DNA of 64,000 bases from Edaphosphingomonas laterariae (GTDB lineage: Bacteria > Pseudomonadota > Alphaproteobacteria > Sphingomonadales > Sphingomonadaceae). Positions 45,139 through 53,129 of the stretch are shown here, in pieces. The notes beneath the pieces were generated by a model. It did no database searches and had not been told where the DNA came from. It was given only the letters and a program-made list of their open reading frames with translations. The translations under genes and the position numbers were made by a program. The stretch lies in the NCBI RefSeq assembly GCF_900188165.1, contig NZ_FZOS01000003.1, positions 168,696-232,695 on the forward strand, written 5' to 3'. Position 1 is the first letter of the stretch. Every line of letters begins with the position of its first letter.

Positions 45139-46296
45139 ATGGTCGATCGCAATTCGCAGGCCGCCATCGTCGGCATCGGGCAGACCGAATTTTCGCGAAA
45201 TTCGGGGCGTTCCGAACAGCAATTGATGGCCGAAGCGGTGCTCGCCGCACTCGACGATGCCGGCATTGATCCCAAGGACGTCGATGGCTGCCTGACCTTC
45301 GATCTCGATCATTCGGACGAGGTCGATCTCATGCGCAACCTCGGCTGCCGGGAGATCAAATATACGCTGCGCACGCCCCAGGGCGGCGCGTCCTCCGTCA
45401 CCACTCTCGTTCACGCCAAGAAGGCCGTGGAATCGGGCTTTTGCGACGTGATGGTGGTGTGGCGCGCGATGAACGAGCGTTCCGCCTATCGCTTCGGCCA
45501 GCCCAATCTGCAGATCCAGCCCAATGGCAAGAGCAGCACCTTCATCGAATGGTGCATGGCCTATGGCGCGCAGACGCCGGCGGTGTGGGAGGCGCTATCC
45601 TGCGGACCCTATATGAACCGCTATGGCGTCACGTCGGAAGATCTTGGCCGCATCGCGGTGCTGCTGCGCCAGAATGCCGCGACCAACCCGAACGCCTGGT
45701 TCTATGGCAAGCCGATCACGCTGGAAGACCACCAGAATTCCAAGTGGATCGTGGCGCCTTGGCTCCATCTGCTCGATTGCTGCCAGGAATCGGATGGCGG
45801 CGTTGCGCTGGTCATCACCCGGATGGATCGCGCGCGGGACACCAAGAGCCGGCCGGCGCGCATCCTCGGCGCCGAATATGCCTTCCTCAACAATCACGAG
45901 ATCATCTCGGATTATTATGAGGGCGACCTGACCGATCTGGAGGTTTCGCGCCGCGTGACGGAACGGCTCACCAAGGCCGCCGGCATCTCGCCGCGCGAAA
46001 CCAATGTCGCGATGATCTATGACAATTTCACCCCGCAGATCCTGCGCCAGACCGAAGGCTTCGGCTTTTGCGGGCGGGGCGAGGCCAAGGATTATATCCG
46101 CGACGGCCATATGGATCTCGACGGCCGCACGCCGCTCAGCCCCAATGGCGGGCTGATGGGCGAAGCCTATATCCACGGCATGAACAACATCACCGAAGGG
46201 GTCCGCCAGTTGCGCGGGCTGGCCGCCAATCAGGTGAAGAATGTCGAGACCGTGTTCTGCGCCTCGGGCGTGGCGGGCGCGATCCTCGGGCTGTGA
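45139..46296 (+). CDS. Thiolase-fold aldolase-like protein (Ltp2 type)
   Basis: A 385-residue thiolase-fold protein starting MVDRNSQAAIVGIGQTEFSR. The usual nucleophilic Cys region is replaced (TLRTPQGGASSVTTLVHAKK), as in Ltp2-type enzymes that catalyse retro-aldol cleavage. Tyrosines in VAMIYDNFTPQIL and GGLMGEAYIHGMNNITEG occupy regions where Ltp2 has its essential tyrosines. With the DUF35 protein upstream it should form a complex that splits a beta-hydroxyacyl-CoA to a ketone and a short acyl-CoA. The next gene's GTG overlaps its stop. Confidence 0.83.
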   Translation: MVDRNSQAAIVGIGQTEFSRNSGRSEQQLMAEAVLAALDDAGIDPKDVDGCLTFDLDHSDEVDLMRNLGCREIKYTLRTPQGGASSVTTLVHAKKAVESGFCDVMVVWRAMNERSAYRFGQPNLQIQPNGKSSTFIEWCMAYGAQTPAVWEALSCGPYMNRYGVTSEDLGRIAVLLRQNAATNPNAWFYGKPITLEDHQNSKWIVAPWLHLLDCCQESDGGVALVITRMDRARDTKSRPARILGAEYAFLNNHEIISDYYEGDLTDLEVSRRVTERLTKAAGISPRETNVAMIYDNFTPQILRQTEGFGFCGRGEAKDYIRDGHMDLDGRTPLSPNGGLMGEAYIHGMNNITEGVRQLRGLAANQVKNVETVFCASGVAGAILGL

Positions 46297-47231
46297 GCGT
46301 CGAGACCCTGCGCCTCGACGTCGGCGCGCTGGTCGACGGGGGTGAGCCGATCACGCTCGCCCTCGACGTCCACGTGCCGGCGGTGCTTGCTTCGCGGCCG
46401 CTGCTGTTCTGGTGCGTGCCGGGCGGTGGCGTGTCGCGCAATTATTATGATCTCGGCGATCCGGCGGGCGAGGGGGGCGATTTTAGCTTCGCCGCCGCGA
46501 TGGTCGCGGCGGGGCATATCGTCGCCACGATCGATCCAGCGGGCGTTGGCGAAAGCACACGCCCGGCGGACGGCTATGCGTTGACGACGGAGATCGTCGC
46601 CGAAGCCAATATCCGCGCGCTGGCCGAATTGCGGCGCCGGATCGCGGCCGGCAAGGTGGCGGGGCTTCCGGCCCTGGCCGATCTGCCGACGATCGGCACC
46701 GGCCATTCGGCGGGCGCGATGATCGGCGTCGTCCATCAGGCGGCACGGCGCGATTTCCATGCCATGCTGCTCTTCTGCTTCGGCACGGTCGGCCTGCCCG
46801 AATATCTCGACGATGATATTCGCGCCGCGCTCGAAACGCCCGATGGCGGCCGTTCACGGGTGGTGGAATTTGCCCGCGCGCGCTTTGGCGATCAGCCCTA
46901 TCTGCCCGCACCCGTGCATGACAAGGATACGCCGTCCGGCCGCGCGCTGCGGCAGGTGATGGATCGCGTGCTCGCCAATGTCGGCACGCATGCGATGATG
47001 CCGGGCAATGTCGTTCGCGAACTGGGGCAGCTGGACGTGCCGGTATTCCTGTCGGTCGGCGATCGCGACATGACCGGGCCGCCGCACCTGATGCCGCGTG
47101 ATTATGGCAATTGCCCCGATTTCACCCTCTATGTCGTGCGCACGTCGGGCCATCACGTCTTCGTCGCGCCGGGCGCGGACCGGCTATATGGGCGCATTCT
47201 GGGGTGGGTTGATGGCTTGACGGTCGACTGA
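46293..47231 (+). CDS. Alpha/beta-fold hydrolase
   Basis: A 312-residue hydrolase. The strand/oxyanion region is LLFWCVPGGGVSRNYYDLGD, the nucleophile elbow is GTGHSAGAMIGV (Ser of GHSAG), the acid lies in FLSVGDRDMTGPP and the histidine in TSGHHVFVAPGADR. The GTG start at 46293 overlaps the Ltp stop as GTGA. Placement between an aldolase-like pair and a CoA-transferase suggests hydrolysis of a thioester, ester or lactone made in this route; the substrate is unknown. Confidence 0.78.
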   Translation: MSVETLRLDVGALVDGGEPITLALDVHVPAVLASRPLLFWCVPGGGVSRNYYDLGDPAGEGGDFSFAAAMVAAGHIVATIDPAGVGESTRPADGYALTTEIVAEANIRALAELRRRIAAGKVAGLPALADLPTIGTGHSAGAMIGVVHQAARRDFHAMLLFCFGTVGLPEYLDDDIRAALETPDGGRSRVVEFARARFGDQPYLPAPVHDKDTPSGRALRQVMDRVLANVGTHAMMPGNVVRELGQLDVPVFLSVGDRDMTGPPHLMPRDYGNCPDFTLYVVRTSGHHVFVAPGADRLYGRILGWVDGLTVD

Positions 47232-47269
47232 GGCTCGCCTCGCGCCGTCGATCCGGGCATGGTCCACCC

Positions 47270-48559
47270 GTGACTGCCGATAGCACCGCCGCCGAACGCG
47301 CCCGCGCGCTGCTTGCCGATCTCGGCCGCGCGGATGCGGTGCATGGCGGGGGCGATCATCCCGCTTTTGGCTGGCGGCGCGCCGGGCTGATGGCAGTGAC
47401 GGGAAAGGCGGATGGCCCGCCGCTGATGTGCCCGGCCGCGCTCACGGTTGCGGCGGACGCTGCCCTGCTTGCCTTGCGCGCGCTGGCGCCTGCTGCCGAT
47501 CTTCCGGCCAGCGGGGCGCTGCTGCTCGGCGAACGCGCGCGCCTGATGGGCCTGCGGCGCGGCGGGCGAAGCTCGGCCAATGGCTCGTGCCGGATCATCG
47601 GCGCAGCCGACGGGGCGTTTGCGCTCAACCTTGCCCGTGACGATGATTGGGGGCTGATCCCGGCCTGGCTGGAGGCCGGCGCCGGCGATTGGGGCGCCAT
47701 TACCGAAATCGCCGCCCGCCTGCCGGTGGCGCCGCTGGTCGAGCGCGGGATCCAAATCGGCCTGCCCATCGCTTGCGCCATGCCGGCACCAACGGGTGCA
47801 CACTGGTTTCATGCCTCGGTTCCAATGCCCTGCCGCAGCGGAGAAAGGCCGCTGGTGGTCGATCTGTCGCCGCTCTGGGCGGGGCCGCTGGCGGCATCGT
47901 TGCTTGGTCGCGCCGGTGCCCGGGTGATCAAGGTGGAAAGCACCCGCCGGCCCGATGGTGCGCGCTCCGGCCATGGCGGATTTTACGATCTGCTCAATGG
48001 CGGCAAGGAAAGCGTGGCCCTGGACTTTGCATCGGCCGATGGGCGTGCCGCGCTCCAGCGCCTGATCGCGCGCGCGGATATCGTGATCGAAGGATCGCGG
48101 CCGCGCGGCCTTGCCCAGCTTGGCGTGGACGCGGCGGCGGCCGTGGCGCGCGGGACGATCTGGGTATCGATCACCGCTCATGGCCGCGACGGGGCCGCCG
48201 CCGATCGCGTCGGTTTCGGCGATGACACGGCTGTGGCGGGCGGTTTGGCCAACGCGATGCAGGAGGGTTGGGGGGAGCCGCTCTTCGCCGGCGATGCGAT
48301 CGCCGATCCGCTGACCGGCCTTCATGCCGCGCTCGCCGCGCTCGCCGCCTGGCGTAATGGCAAGGCACGGCTGATCGCCTTGTCGCTGGCTGGCATCGTG
48401 GCGCACGCGATCGGGGCGGGCATCGCCACCGGGGCCCAACTGGCCGAATGGCAGGCGATGGCCGATGCGGACGATGCGCCACTCTATCCGCTGCGCGCGC
48501 CGGGGCCGCCGGCCCGGCCGCTGGGGGCGGATACGGCAGAGGTGCTGGGGGAATGCTGA
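47270..48559 (+). CDS. CoA-transferase family III protein with an unusual N-terminal region
   Basis: A 429-residue protein. The last 240 residues are a CaiB/BaiF unit: LVVDLSPLWAGPLAASLLGR, ADIVIEGSRPRGLAQLGVDA and the catalytic Asp in AGDAIADPLTGLHAA (D346). The first 190 residues (LTVAADAALLALRALAP and so on) resemble a rearranged or degenerate first part that lacks the opening motif. The GTG start at 47270 lies 38 bases after the hydrolase gene. May activate or shuttle the product of the preceding enzymes as a CoA ester; substrate unknown. Confidence 0.75.
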   Translation: MTADSTAAERARALLADLGRADAVHGGGDHPAFGWRRAGLMAVTGKADGPPLMCPAALTVAADAALLALRALAPAADLPASGALLLGERARLMGLRRGGRSSANGSCRIIGAADGAFALNLARDDDWGLIPAWLEAGAGDWGAITEIAARLPVAPLVERGIQIGLPIACAMPAPTGAHWFHASVPMPCRSGERPLVVDLSPLWAGPLAASLLGRAGARVIKVESTRRPDGARSGHGGFYDLLNGGKESVALDFASADGRAALQRLIARADIVIEGSRPRGLAQLGVDAAAAVARGTIWVSITAHGRDGAAADRVGFGDDTAVAGGLANAMQEGWGEPLFAGDAIADPLTGLHAALAALAAWRNGKARLIALSLAGIVAHAIGAGIATGAQLAEWQAMADADDAPLYPLRAPGPPARPLGADTAEVLGEC

Positions 48560-49878
48560 TCCAGGATGCCGATCTGGGCGGGGCGATCGTCGATGTGCGG
48601 CTGGCCGATGGCCGGATCGCCGAAATCGCACCCTTCCTGATGCCGCATTCGGGGGAGGCAGTGATGCCGGCGGCCGGCGGGGCGCTGCTGCCGGGGCTGC
48701 ACGATCATCACATCCACCTCAACGCCACGGCCGCCGCGATGGCATCGTTGCGCTGCGGGCCGCCCGACGTGCGTTCGCTGGACGAACTGGCAGCCGCGCT
48801 GGCGGGGGCGCCGGGTACCGGCTGGCTGCGCGGCATTGGCTATCACGACAGTATCGGCCCGATCGATCGCAACTGGCTCGACACCCATGGCCCCGCGCGG
48901 CCGATCCGCATCCAGCATCGCGGTGGGCGGATGTGGGTGCTCAATAGCCGGGCGATCGACCTGCTCGGCGGCGGGCCGGCGGATGGCCGGCTGGTCGACG
49001 GCGATAGCTGGCTGGCCGATCGGTTGCCCCGCGATCCGCCCGATCTGTTGCCGGTCGGCGCCGCGCTGGCCCGGCGCGGCGTGACCGGGCTGACCGAGGT
49101 GACGCCGCGCAACGGCCCCGACGATCTGGCGCGCTATCTGGGGGCTGGCTTGCCGCAGCGCCTGGTCGTGATGGGGCGGCGGACGCTCGATGGGCAGAAC
49201 GGCGTGGGTGCGGTGAAGCTGCATTATCACGACCACAATCTGCCGGGCCTCGATCAACTGGTGGTGGAGGTGGCGGGCGCGCATCAGGCCGGCCGGCCGG
49301 TCGCCGCGCATTGCGTCACGCTGGCCGAACTGATGCTGGTGCTGGCCGCGATCGAGGCCGCCGGGCCGCATCCCGGCGATCGGATCGAACATTGCGGCGT
49401 CGCGCCGCCGCACGCGATCGAATGGATCGCCCGGCTGGGGCTGACGGTGGTGACGCAGCCTCATTTCATCGTCGAGCGGGGAGCGGCCTATCTGGCGGAG
49501 GTGGACGCCGCTGATCTGCCCTTCCTGTATCCGCTGCGCTCGCTGCTCGACGCCGGCATCCGGGTGGCGGCGGGCAGCGACGCGCCCTTCGGCGGCAGCG
49601 ATCCCTGGGCGGCGATGGCGGCGGCGGTGACGCGTCCGGCGGGCCTGCGCCCCGATGAGGCGATAACGGCGGAACAGGCGCTGGCGCTCTACACCGGCAC
49701 GGCGGCGGACCCCGGTGGCTCCGCGCGGCGGGTGGCGGTGGGCGAGGTGGCGGATCTCTGCCTGATCGATCGGCCATGGGCGGCGGCGCGGCGCGACCTT
49801 GCGGGCGTTCAGGTGCGCGGGACGTGGGTGGGCGGCGCCATGGCCTATTCCGCGATGGCGTCCACCAGCCCCCATTGA
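48553..49878 (+). CDS. Amidohydrolase family 3-like metal-dependent hydrolase
   Basis: A 441-residue amidohydrolase-superfamily enzyme. Metal ligands: HxH in LPGLHDHHIHLNATAA, a histidine in VAAHCVTLAELMLV, another in DRIEHCGVAPPHAIEWIA, and the Asp in VAAGSDAPFGGSDPWAAM. The layout matches YtcJ-like exoenzyme/amidohydrolase 3 proteins. It overlaps the CoA-transferase stop by 7 bases with GGGGGA as ribosome-binding site. Substrates of this group are poorly known; in this operon a ring-amide or cyclic ester is possible (inference). Its 3' end overlaps the convergent crotonase gene by 34 bases. Confidence 0.8.
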   Translation: MLIQDADLGGAIVDVRLADGRIAEIAPFLMPHSGEAVMPAAGGALLPGLHDHHIHLNATAAAMASLRCGPPDVRSLDELAAALAGAPGTGWLRGIGYHDSIGPIDRNWLDTHGPARPIRIQHRGGRMWVLNSRAIDLLGGGPADGRLVDGDSWLADRLPRDPPDLLPVGAALARRGVTGLTEVTPRNGPDDLARYLGAGLPQRLVVMGRRTLDGQNGVGAVKLHYHDHNLPGLDQLVVEVAGAHQAGRPVAAHCVTLAELMLVLAAIEAAGPHPGDRIEHCGVAPPHAIEWIARLGLTVVTQPHFIVERGAAYLAEVDAADLPFLYPLRSLLDAGIRVAAGSDAPFGGSDPWAAMAAAVTRPAGLRPDEAITAEQALALYTGTAADPGGSARRVAVGEVADLCLIDRPWAAARRDLAGVQVRGTWVGGAMAYSAMASTSPH

Positions 49879-50810
49879 AGCGCGAGCGCGGCCGGCACCC
49901 GTCGCATCGATAGCGCCATCTGCGCTGTCCGCTGCCGGCCGATCCGGCGGGGCAGACTGACGGTGCCGCCGGCGCCGGGGATCAGCCCATATTGGAGTTC
50001 GGGCAAATGGAACCAGGCATCGGGCGTGCAGGTGAGGCGGTGGGCGAAGGCCGCCATCTCCACGCCGGCGCCGATCGCCGCGCCCTGGACGTGAACCGTC
50101 AGCCGATCGGCCAGCCGCGCCAGCCGGTGCGCGGGCAGGCGGAGCGAGCGGACCCAGTGGGCGGTGGCGGGATCGGCAGCGAGGCCGAATTCCGCGACTT
50201 CACCGCCGGTGGAAAAGCAGCGGCCGGCGGCGGCAAGGTGGACGGCCGGGCGATCGGGATCGGCGAGCGCGAGATCCAGCGCCTCGGCCAGCGCGTCGCG
50301 CATGACGACGTCGATCGCGTTGCGGTTTGCGGGGTGGTTGAGGGTCAGGTGGATGGTGGCATCGTCGGGGCGATCGATGATGATCAGCGGGGCGTTGCTG
50401 GCTGCCGGCTGCCGGCGGGTGAAGGAAAATTTTTTGAATTCAGTGCCTTGCTGGAGCGTGGCGTAAGCGAAGCTTTCGGCCGTGAGGTGTGCGGTAGCGT
50501 CCAGGCCCTCCGCAGCGCGCAGGTGCTGGACGAGGACCATCGCGGCGATCGGCGTGGCGCGGATGTTGCGGGCGATGGCGGCGAGATCGGCGGGATCGTC
50601 GAGCACGGTATCGCAGGCCGGGCCAAGCGGGCCGGCGCCGAGGCCGATGACCGGGCAGGGCAGGCCGCGCAGCCAATCGGCATGAAGCGGATCAGCGCCG
50701 TCGAGCGCGATGGCGAGATAGGGCCGATCGCTGTGCGGGCCGAATTCCTCCGCCAGCGGCATCGCGGCGGCGAGCGCCGCGAGGCCATCGGCGGAGAGAA
50801 TGTCGGTCAT
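49845..50810 (-). CDS. Enoyl-CoA hydratase/isomerase family protein with an extra N-terminal domain
   Basis: A 321-residue protein. The C-terminal 190 residues are a crotonase (IHLTLNHPANRNAIDVVMRD, GRCFSTGGEVAEFGLAADPA, GAAIGAGVEMAAFAHRLTCT, LPELQYGLIPGAGGTVSLPR). The first 130 residues (MTDILSADGLAALAAAMPLA and on, through VIGLGAGPLGPACDTVLDDP) look like a degenerate second crotonase-like half. It shares the end of its coding region with the convergent amidohydrolase and overlaps the next crotonase gene's stop. A hydration, isomerisation or ring-hydrolysis step is likely. Confidence 0.78.
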   Translation of the reverse strand: MTDILSADGLAALAAAMPLAEEFGPHSDRPYLAIALDGADPLHADWLRGLPCPVIGLGAGPLGPACDTVLDDPADLAAIARNIRATPIAAMVLVQHLRAAEGLDATAHLTAESFAYATLQQGTEFKKFSFTRRQPAASNAPLIIIDRPDDATIHLTLNHPANRNAIDVVMRDALAEALDLALADPDRPAVHLAAAGRCFSTGGEVAEFGLAADPATAHWVRSLRLPAHRLARLADRLTVHVQGAAIGAGVEMAAFAHRLTCTPDAWFHLPELQYGLIPGAGGTVSLPRRIGRQRTAQMALSMRRVPAALALQWGLVDAIAE

Positions 50811-51574
50811 TTGCCCTTGGCGAAGAAGGCGTCGAGCGCGGCCTGCACGTCGGGCTGGGCGGCGGAGCGGGCGATGCCGCCGGCTTCGACGGCAAGCTGA
50901 TCGGCAAGGCCATGGCCGGGGCTGGCGTGAAGCTGGCGCTTGAGGACGAACAGGGCATCCGACGGCAAGGCGGCAAGCTGCGCGGCCACGGCCGTGGCTT
51001 CGGCATCGAGCGCATCATCGGCGACGACGCGGGCGACAAGGCCGAGCGCCTGCGCATCCTGGGCGGAAAGAACGGGGCTTAATGCCATGATCTCGAACGC
51101 CTTTTGCCGGCCGACGAGGCGCGGCAGGAACCAGGTCGCGCCGCCATCGGGGGTGAGGCCGGACTTGAGATAGGCGGAAACGAGCTTCGCCGACTGGCCG
51201 GCGATGACGAGATCGGCACCGAGGACGAGGCTGAACCCGCCGCCCGCCGCCGTGCCGCCCAGCGCGACGACCAGCGGCGCGCGCGAGGCTTGCAGCCGTT
51301 CGATGCCGAGGTGGAAGAGCGATGCCATTTCAAGGACGTGGCGTTCGGCGCGGTGCCGGTTGGCGACCATATCGGCGAGATCGCCACCCACCGAAAAGAC
51401 CGGCCCATCGGCGCGCAAGAGGATGACGCGGACGCTGGCATCGGACTGGATATCGAGCGCGGCGGCGGCGAAATCCTCGAGGAATTCGAGATCGATCGCA
51501 TTGCGGCGCGCGGGGTTGGCGAGGCTGAGGCGGGCGATGCCGCCGGCGATTTCAAGGGTGACGCGATCGGACAT
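50807..51574 (-). CDS. Enoyl-CoA hydratase
   Basis: A 255-residue crotonase with the full family pattern: GIARLSLANPARRNAIDLEF, VFSVGGDLADMVANRHRAER, LVVALGGTAAGGGFSLVLGA and SGLTPDGGATWFLPRLVGRQ. The Glu usually found at the second catalytic position appears as D in TPDGG, a change found in isomerase-like relatives. It directly follows the DUF6285 gene (stop and start adjoin) and overlaps the next crotonase by 4 bases, so these three are coupled. Confidence 0.83.
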   Translation of the reverse strand: MSDRVTLEIAGGIARLSLANPARRNAIDLEFLEDFAAAALDIQSDASVRVILLRADGPVFSVGGDLADMVANRHRAERHVLEMASLFHLGIERLQASRAPLVVALGGTAAGGGFSLVLGADLVIAGQSAKLVSAYLKSGLTPDGGATWFLPRLVGRQKAFEIMALSPVLSAQDAQALGLVARVVADDALDAEATAVAAQLAALPSDALFVLKRQLHASPGHGLADQLAVEAGGIARSAAQPDVQAALDAFFAKGK

Positions 51575-51886
51575 TCAGGAACGGTGCTCCGGTGCAAGAT
51601 GATCGGGCTTGGCGATCGCGACGCGCGCGACCGTGCGGTTGAGGATGCGGGCGAAGGTGGCATCCCAATCACCATCATGATCGCCCGCGCGGATCGCGGC
51701 GACAAGAGCGGCTTCATCCTCGTCGGCGAGCGGTTCGCCGCGAAGCTCGCGTTCGACCATGGCGAGGATGTGGGTGCAGACGAGCGACTGGTAACGATCG
51801 CCGCTTTCGAGCCGGGGACCGAGTTCGCGCAGGAAATCGGACACGGCCGAGAGGAGATCGGCGGTGGAGGGGCGGTAGTGGCGCAT
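51575..51886 (-). CDS. DUF6285 protein, LvaB-like kinase partner
   Basis: A 103-residue helical protein: MRHYRPSTADLLSAVSDFLR, YQSLVCTHILAMVEREL, then DEDEAALVAAIRAGDHDGDW. DUF6285 proteins lie next to APH-fold kinases of acyl-CoA metabolism. In Pseudomonas the kinase LvaA needs the small partner LvaB to phosphorylate 4-hydroxyvaleryl-CoA; this protein has the size and position of LvaB, though identity is inference. It follows the kinase gene by 85 bases and adjoins the crotonase start. Confidence 0.75.
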   Translation of the reverse strand: MRHYRPSTADLLSAVSDFLRELGPRLESGDRYQSLVCTHILAMVERELRGEPLADEDEAALVAAIRAGDHDGDWDATFARILNRTVARVAIAKPDHLAPEHRS

Positions 51887-51971
51887 CAGCGGGTTCCCCT
51901 GAACATGCGATACCGGCTTCCGCTGCGATGACGATCAGGGGCTGACGGGACGAAGCGGTGCTGGCCGGCCA

Positions 51972-53129
51972 TCAATCATAGCTCCCCTTCAGCGTCATCA
52001 GCAGATCATATTCCATGAGCGCGGTGTTGCGGCCGCAGACGGCGTAGGCGGGTGAGCGGCGGCCATGGGCGAAGCCGTGGGCCTGAAGCACGTTGAACAT
52101 CGCCCAGCGGATCAGGCCGAAGCGTTCCCACCAGCGGATTTCATCCGCGTCGAGGCGCGGGCCGCCGGCGGAGGCATAAGCGGCGATGAGATCGTCGCGG
52201 GTGCCGAAGCCGCCGGCATGATCGGCATTGCGGCCGAAGCGCCAGGAGCGCGTGCAGAGCCAGCCGAGATCTTCCACGCCCGAGCCGAGATGGCTGCATT
52301 CCCAATCGAGCAGCGCGGCGAGCCCCGATTGGCCGACCATGAAGTTGCCGTTGCGGAAATCGCCATGGACCAGCGCGCGCGGCCGCTGGGGCGGACGGTG
52401 TGTTTCCAGCCAGCGCAGGCCGAGTTCGAGCGCGGGATGGGGTTCATCGAGCGCATCGAGCCGCAGCCGCATGCCCGCGACGGGATCGCCGGATTCGGGA
52501 ATGTCGGCGAGGAAGGCGAGGGGGTGTTGTGTGCTGCCATTATCGTCAGCGTCAGGCGAGGGTGGGTTGGCATCGCTTTGTTGTCGTTGCGCTTCGGCTG
52601 CTTGCGATCCCAGCCTTCGCTGGGATGACGGAATGGGCTGGGATGATGCACCACGGCGGGATGATGGCTCGGTAGAGGCGGGCGGCACGTCCAGCCCGTG
52701 CAGCCGCACCAGTGCTTCGGCGAGCTGGACGAGCAGGGCGGCGCGATCATCGCGTTCGATGAGGCGGCGGGGCAGGGTTTCGCCGGCGACGAAGGCAGTG
52801 ACGAAGCCGGGGCCGAGTGCGTCCTGGCCATCATATTCGAAGATCGGTTCGGGCACCGGCACGCCGGCCGCGTGGACATAGGCCGTCAGGCGGAATTGCT
52901 GGCCGGGTGACAGGAAGGGGCTGGCTTCGCCGGTGAAGGTTTCTTCGCGCGAGACCAGGCGGCGGCGCGTGCCGCCGCCTTCGACCAGATCGAACAACAA
53001 GGTGCGGTTCGACCCGCCGAGCGTGGCCTGCACGACATTTTCGACCGAGGTGCCGCCACCGAAGCGGCGGCGAACGGCGGCGGCCAGCGCTATGGCAGGA
53101 TCAGAGCGGGTATCCGGCAAGGCTTCCAT
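51972..53129 (-). CDS. APH-fold phosphotransferase, LvaA/ACAD10-kinase type, with in-frame repeat insertion
   Basis: A 385-residue kinase-like protein. N lobe: VENVVQATLGGSNRTLLFDL and RRLVSREE with the ATP-binding lysine replaced by the usual family arginine/glutamate set; C lobe: catalytic loop LVHGDFRNGNFMVGQ and metal motif ALLDWECSHLGSGVEDLGWL. Relatives phosphorylate hydroxyacyl-CoA so that the phosphate can leave. Between LVRLHGLDVPPA and HPLAFLADIPESGD there is a low-complexity insert of about 45 residues (SSRRGASSQPIPSSQRRLGS) encoded by a palindromic repeat, not seen in relatives. ATG at 53129 abuts GGAGG; a TTG at 53138 is an alternative start. Confidence 0.83.
   Translation of the reverse strand: MEALPDTRSDPAIALAAAVRRRFGGGTSVENVVQATLGGSNRTLLFDLVEGGGTRRRLVSREETFTGEASPFLSPGQQFRLTAYVHAAGVPVPEPIFEYDGQDALGPGFVTAFVAGETLPRRLIERDDRAALLVQLAEALVRLHGLDVPPASTEPSSRRGASSQPIPSSQRRLGSQAAEAQRQQSDANPPSPDADDNGSTQHPLAFLADIPESGDPVAGMRLRLDALDEPHPALELGLRWLETHRPPQRPRALVHGDFRNGNFMVGQSGLAALLDWECSHLGSGVEDLGWLCTRSWRFGRNADHAGGFGTRDDLIAAYASAGGPRLDADEIRWWERFGLIRWAMFNVLQAHGFAHGRRSPAYAVCGRNTALMEYDLLMTLKGSYD
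52580..52650. repeat. REP-like palindrome inside the kinase gene
   Basis: The core ATCCCAGC-CTTC-GCTGGGAT (52607-52626) is a perfect 8-base-arm hairpin, followed by GACG and a second partial copy (GGCTGGGATGATG). It is the same style as the CGTCATTCCCGC-type palindromes at 54147-54241. On the minus strand it is read in frame within the phosphotransferase gene as part of a Ser/Gln/Arg-rich segment. Confidence 0.7.
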
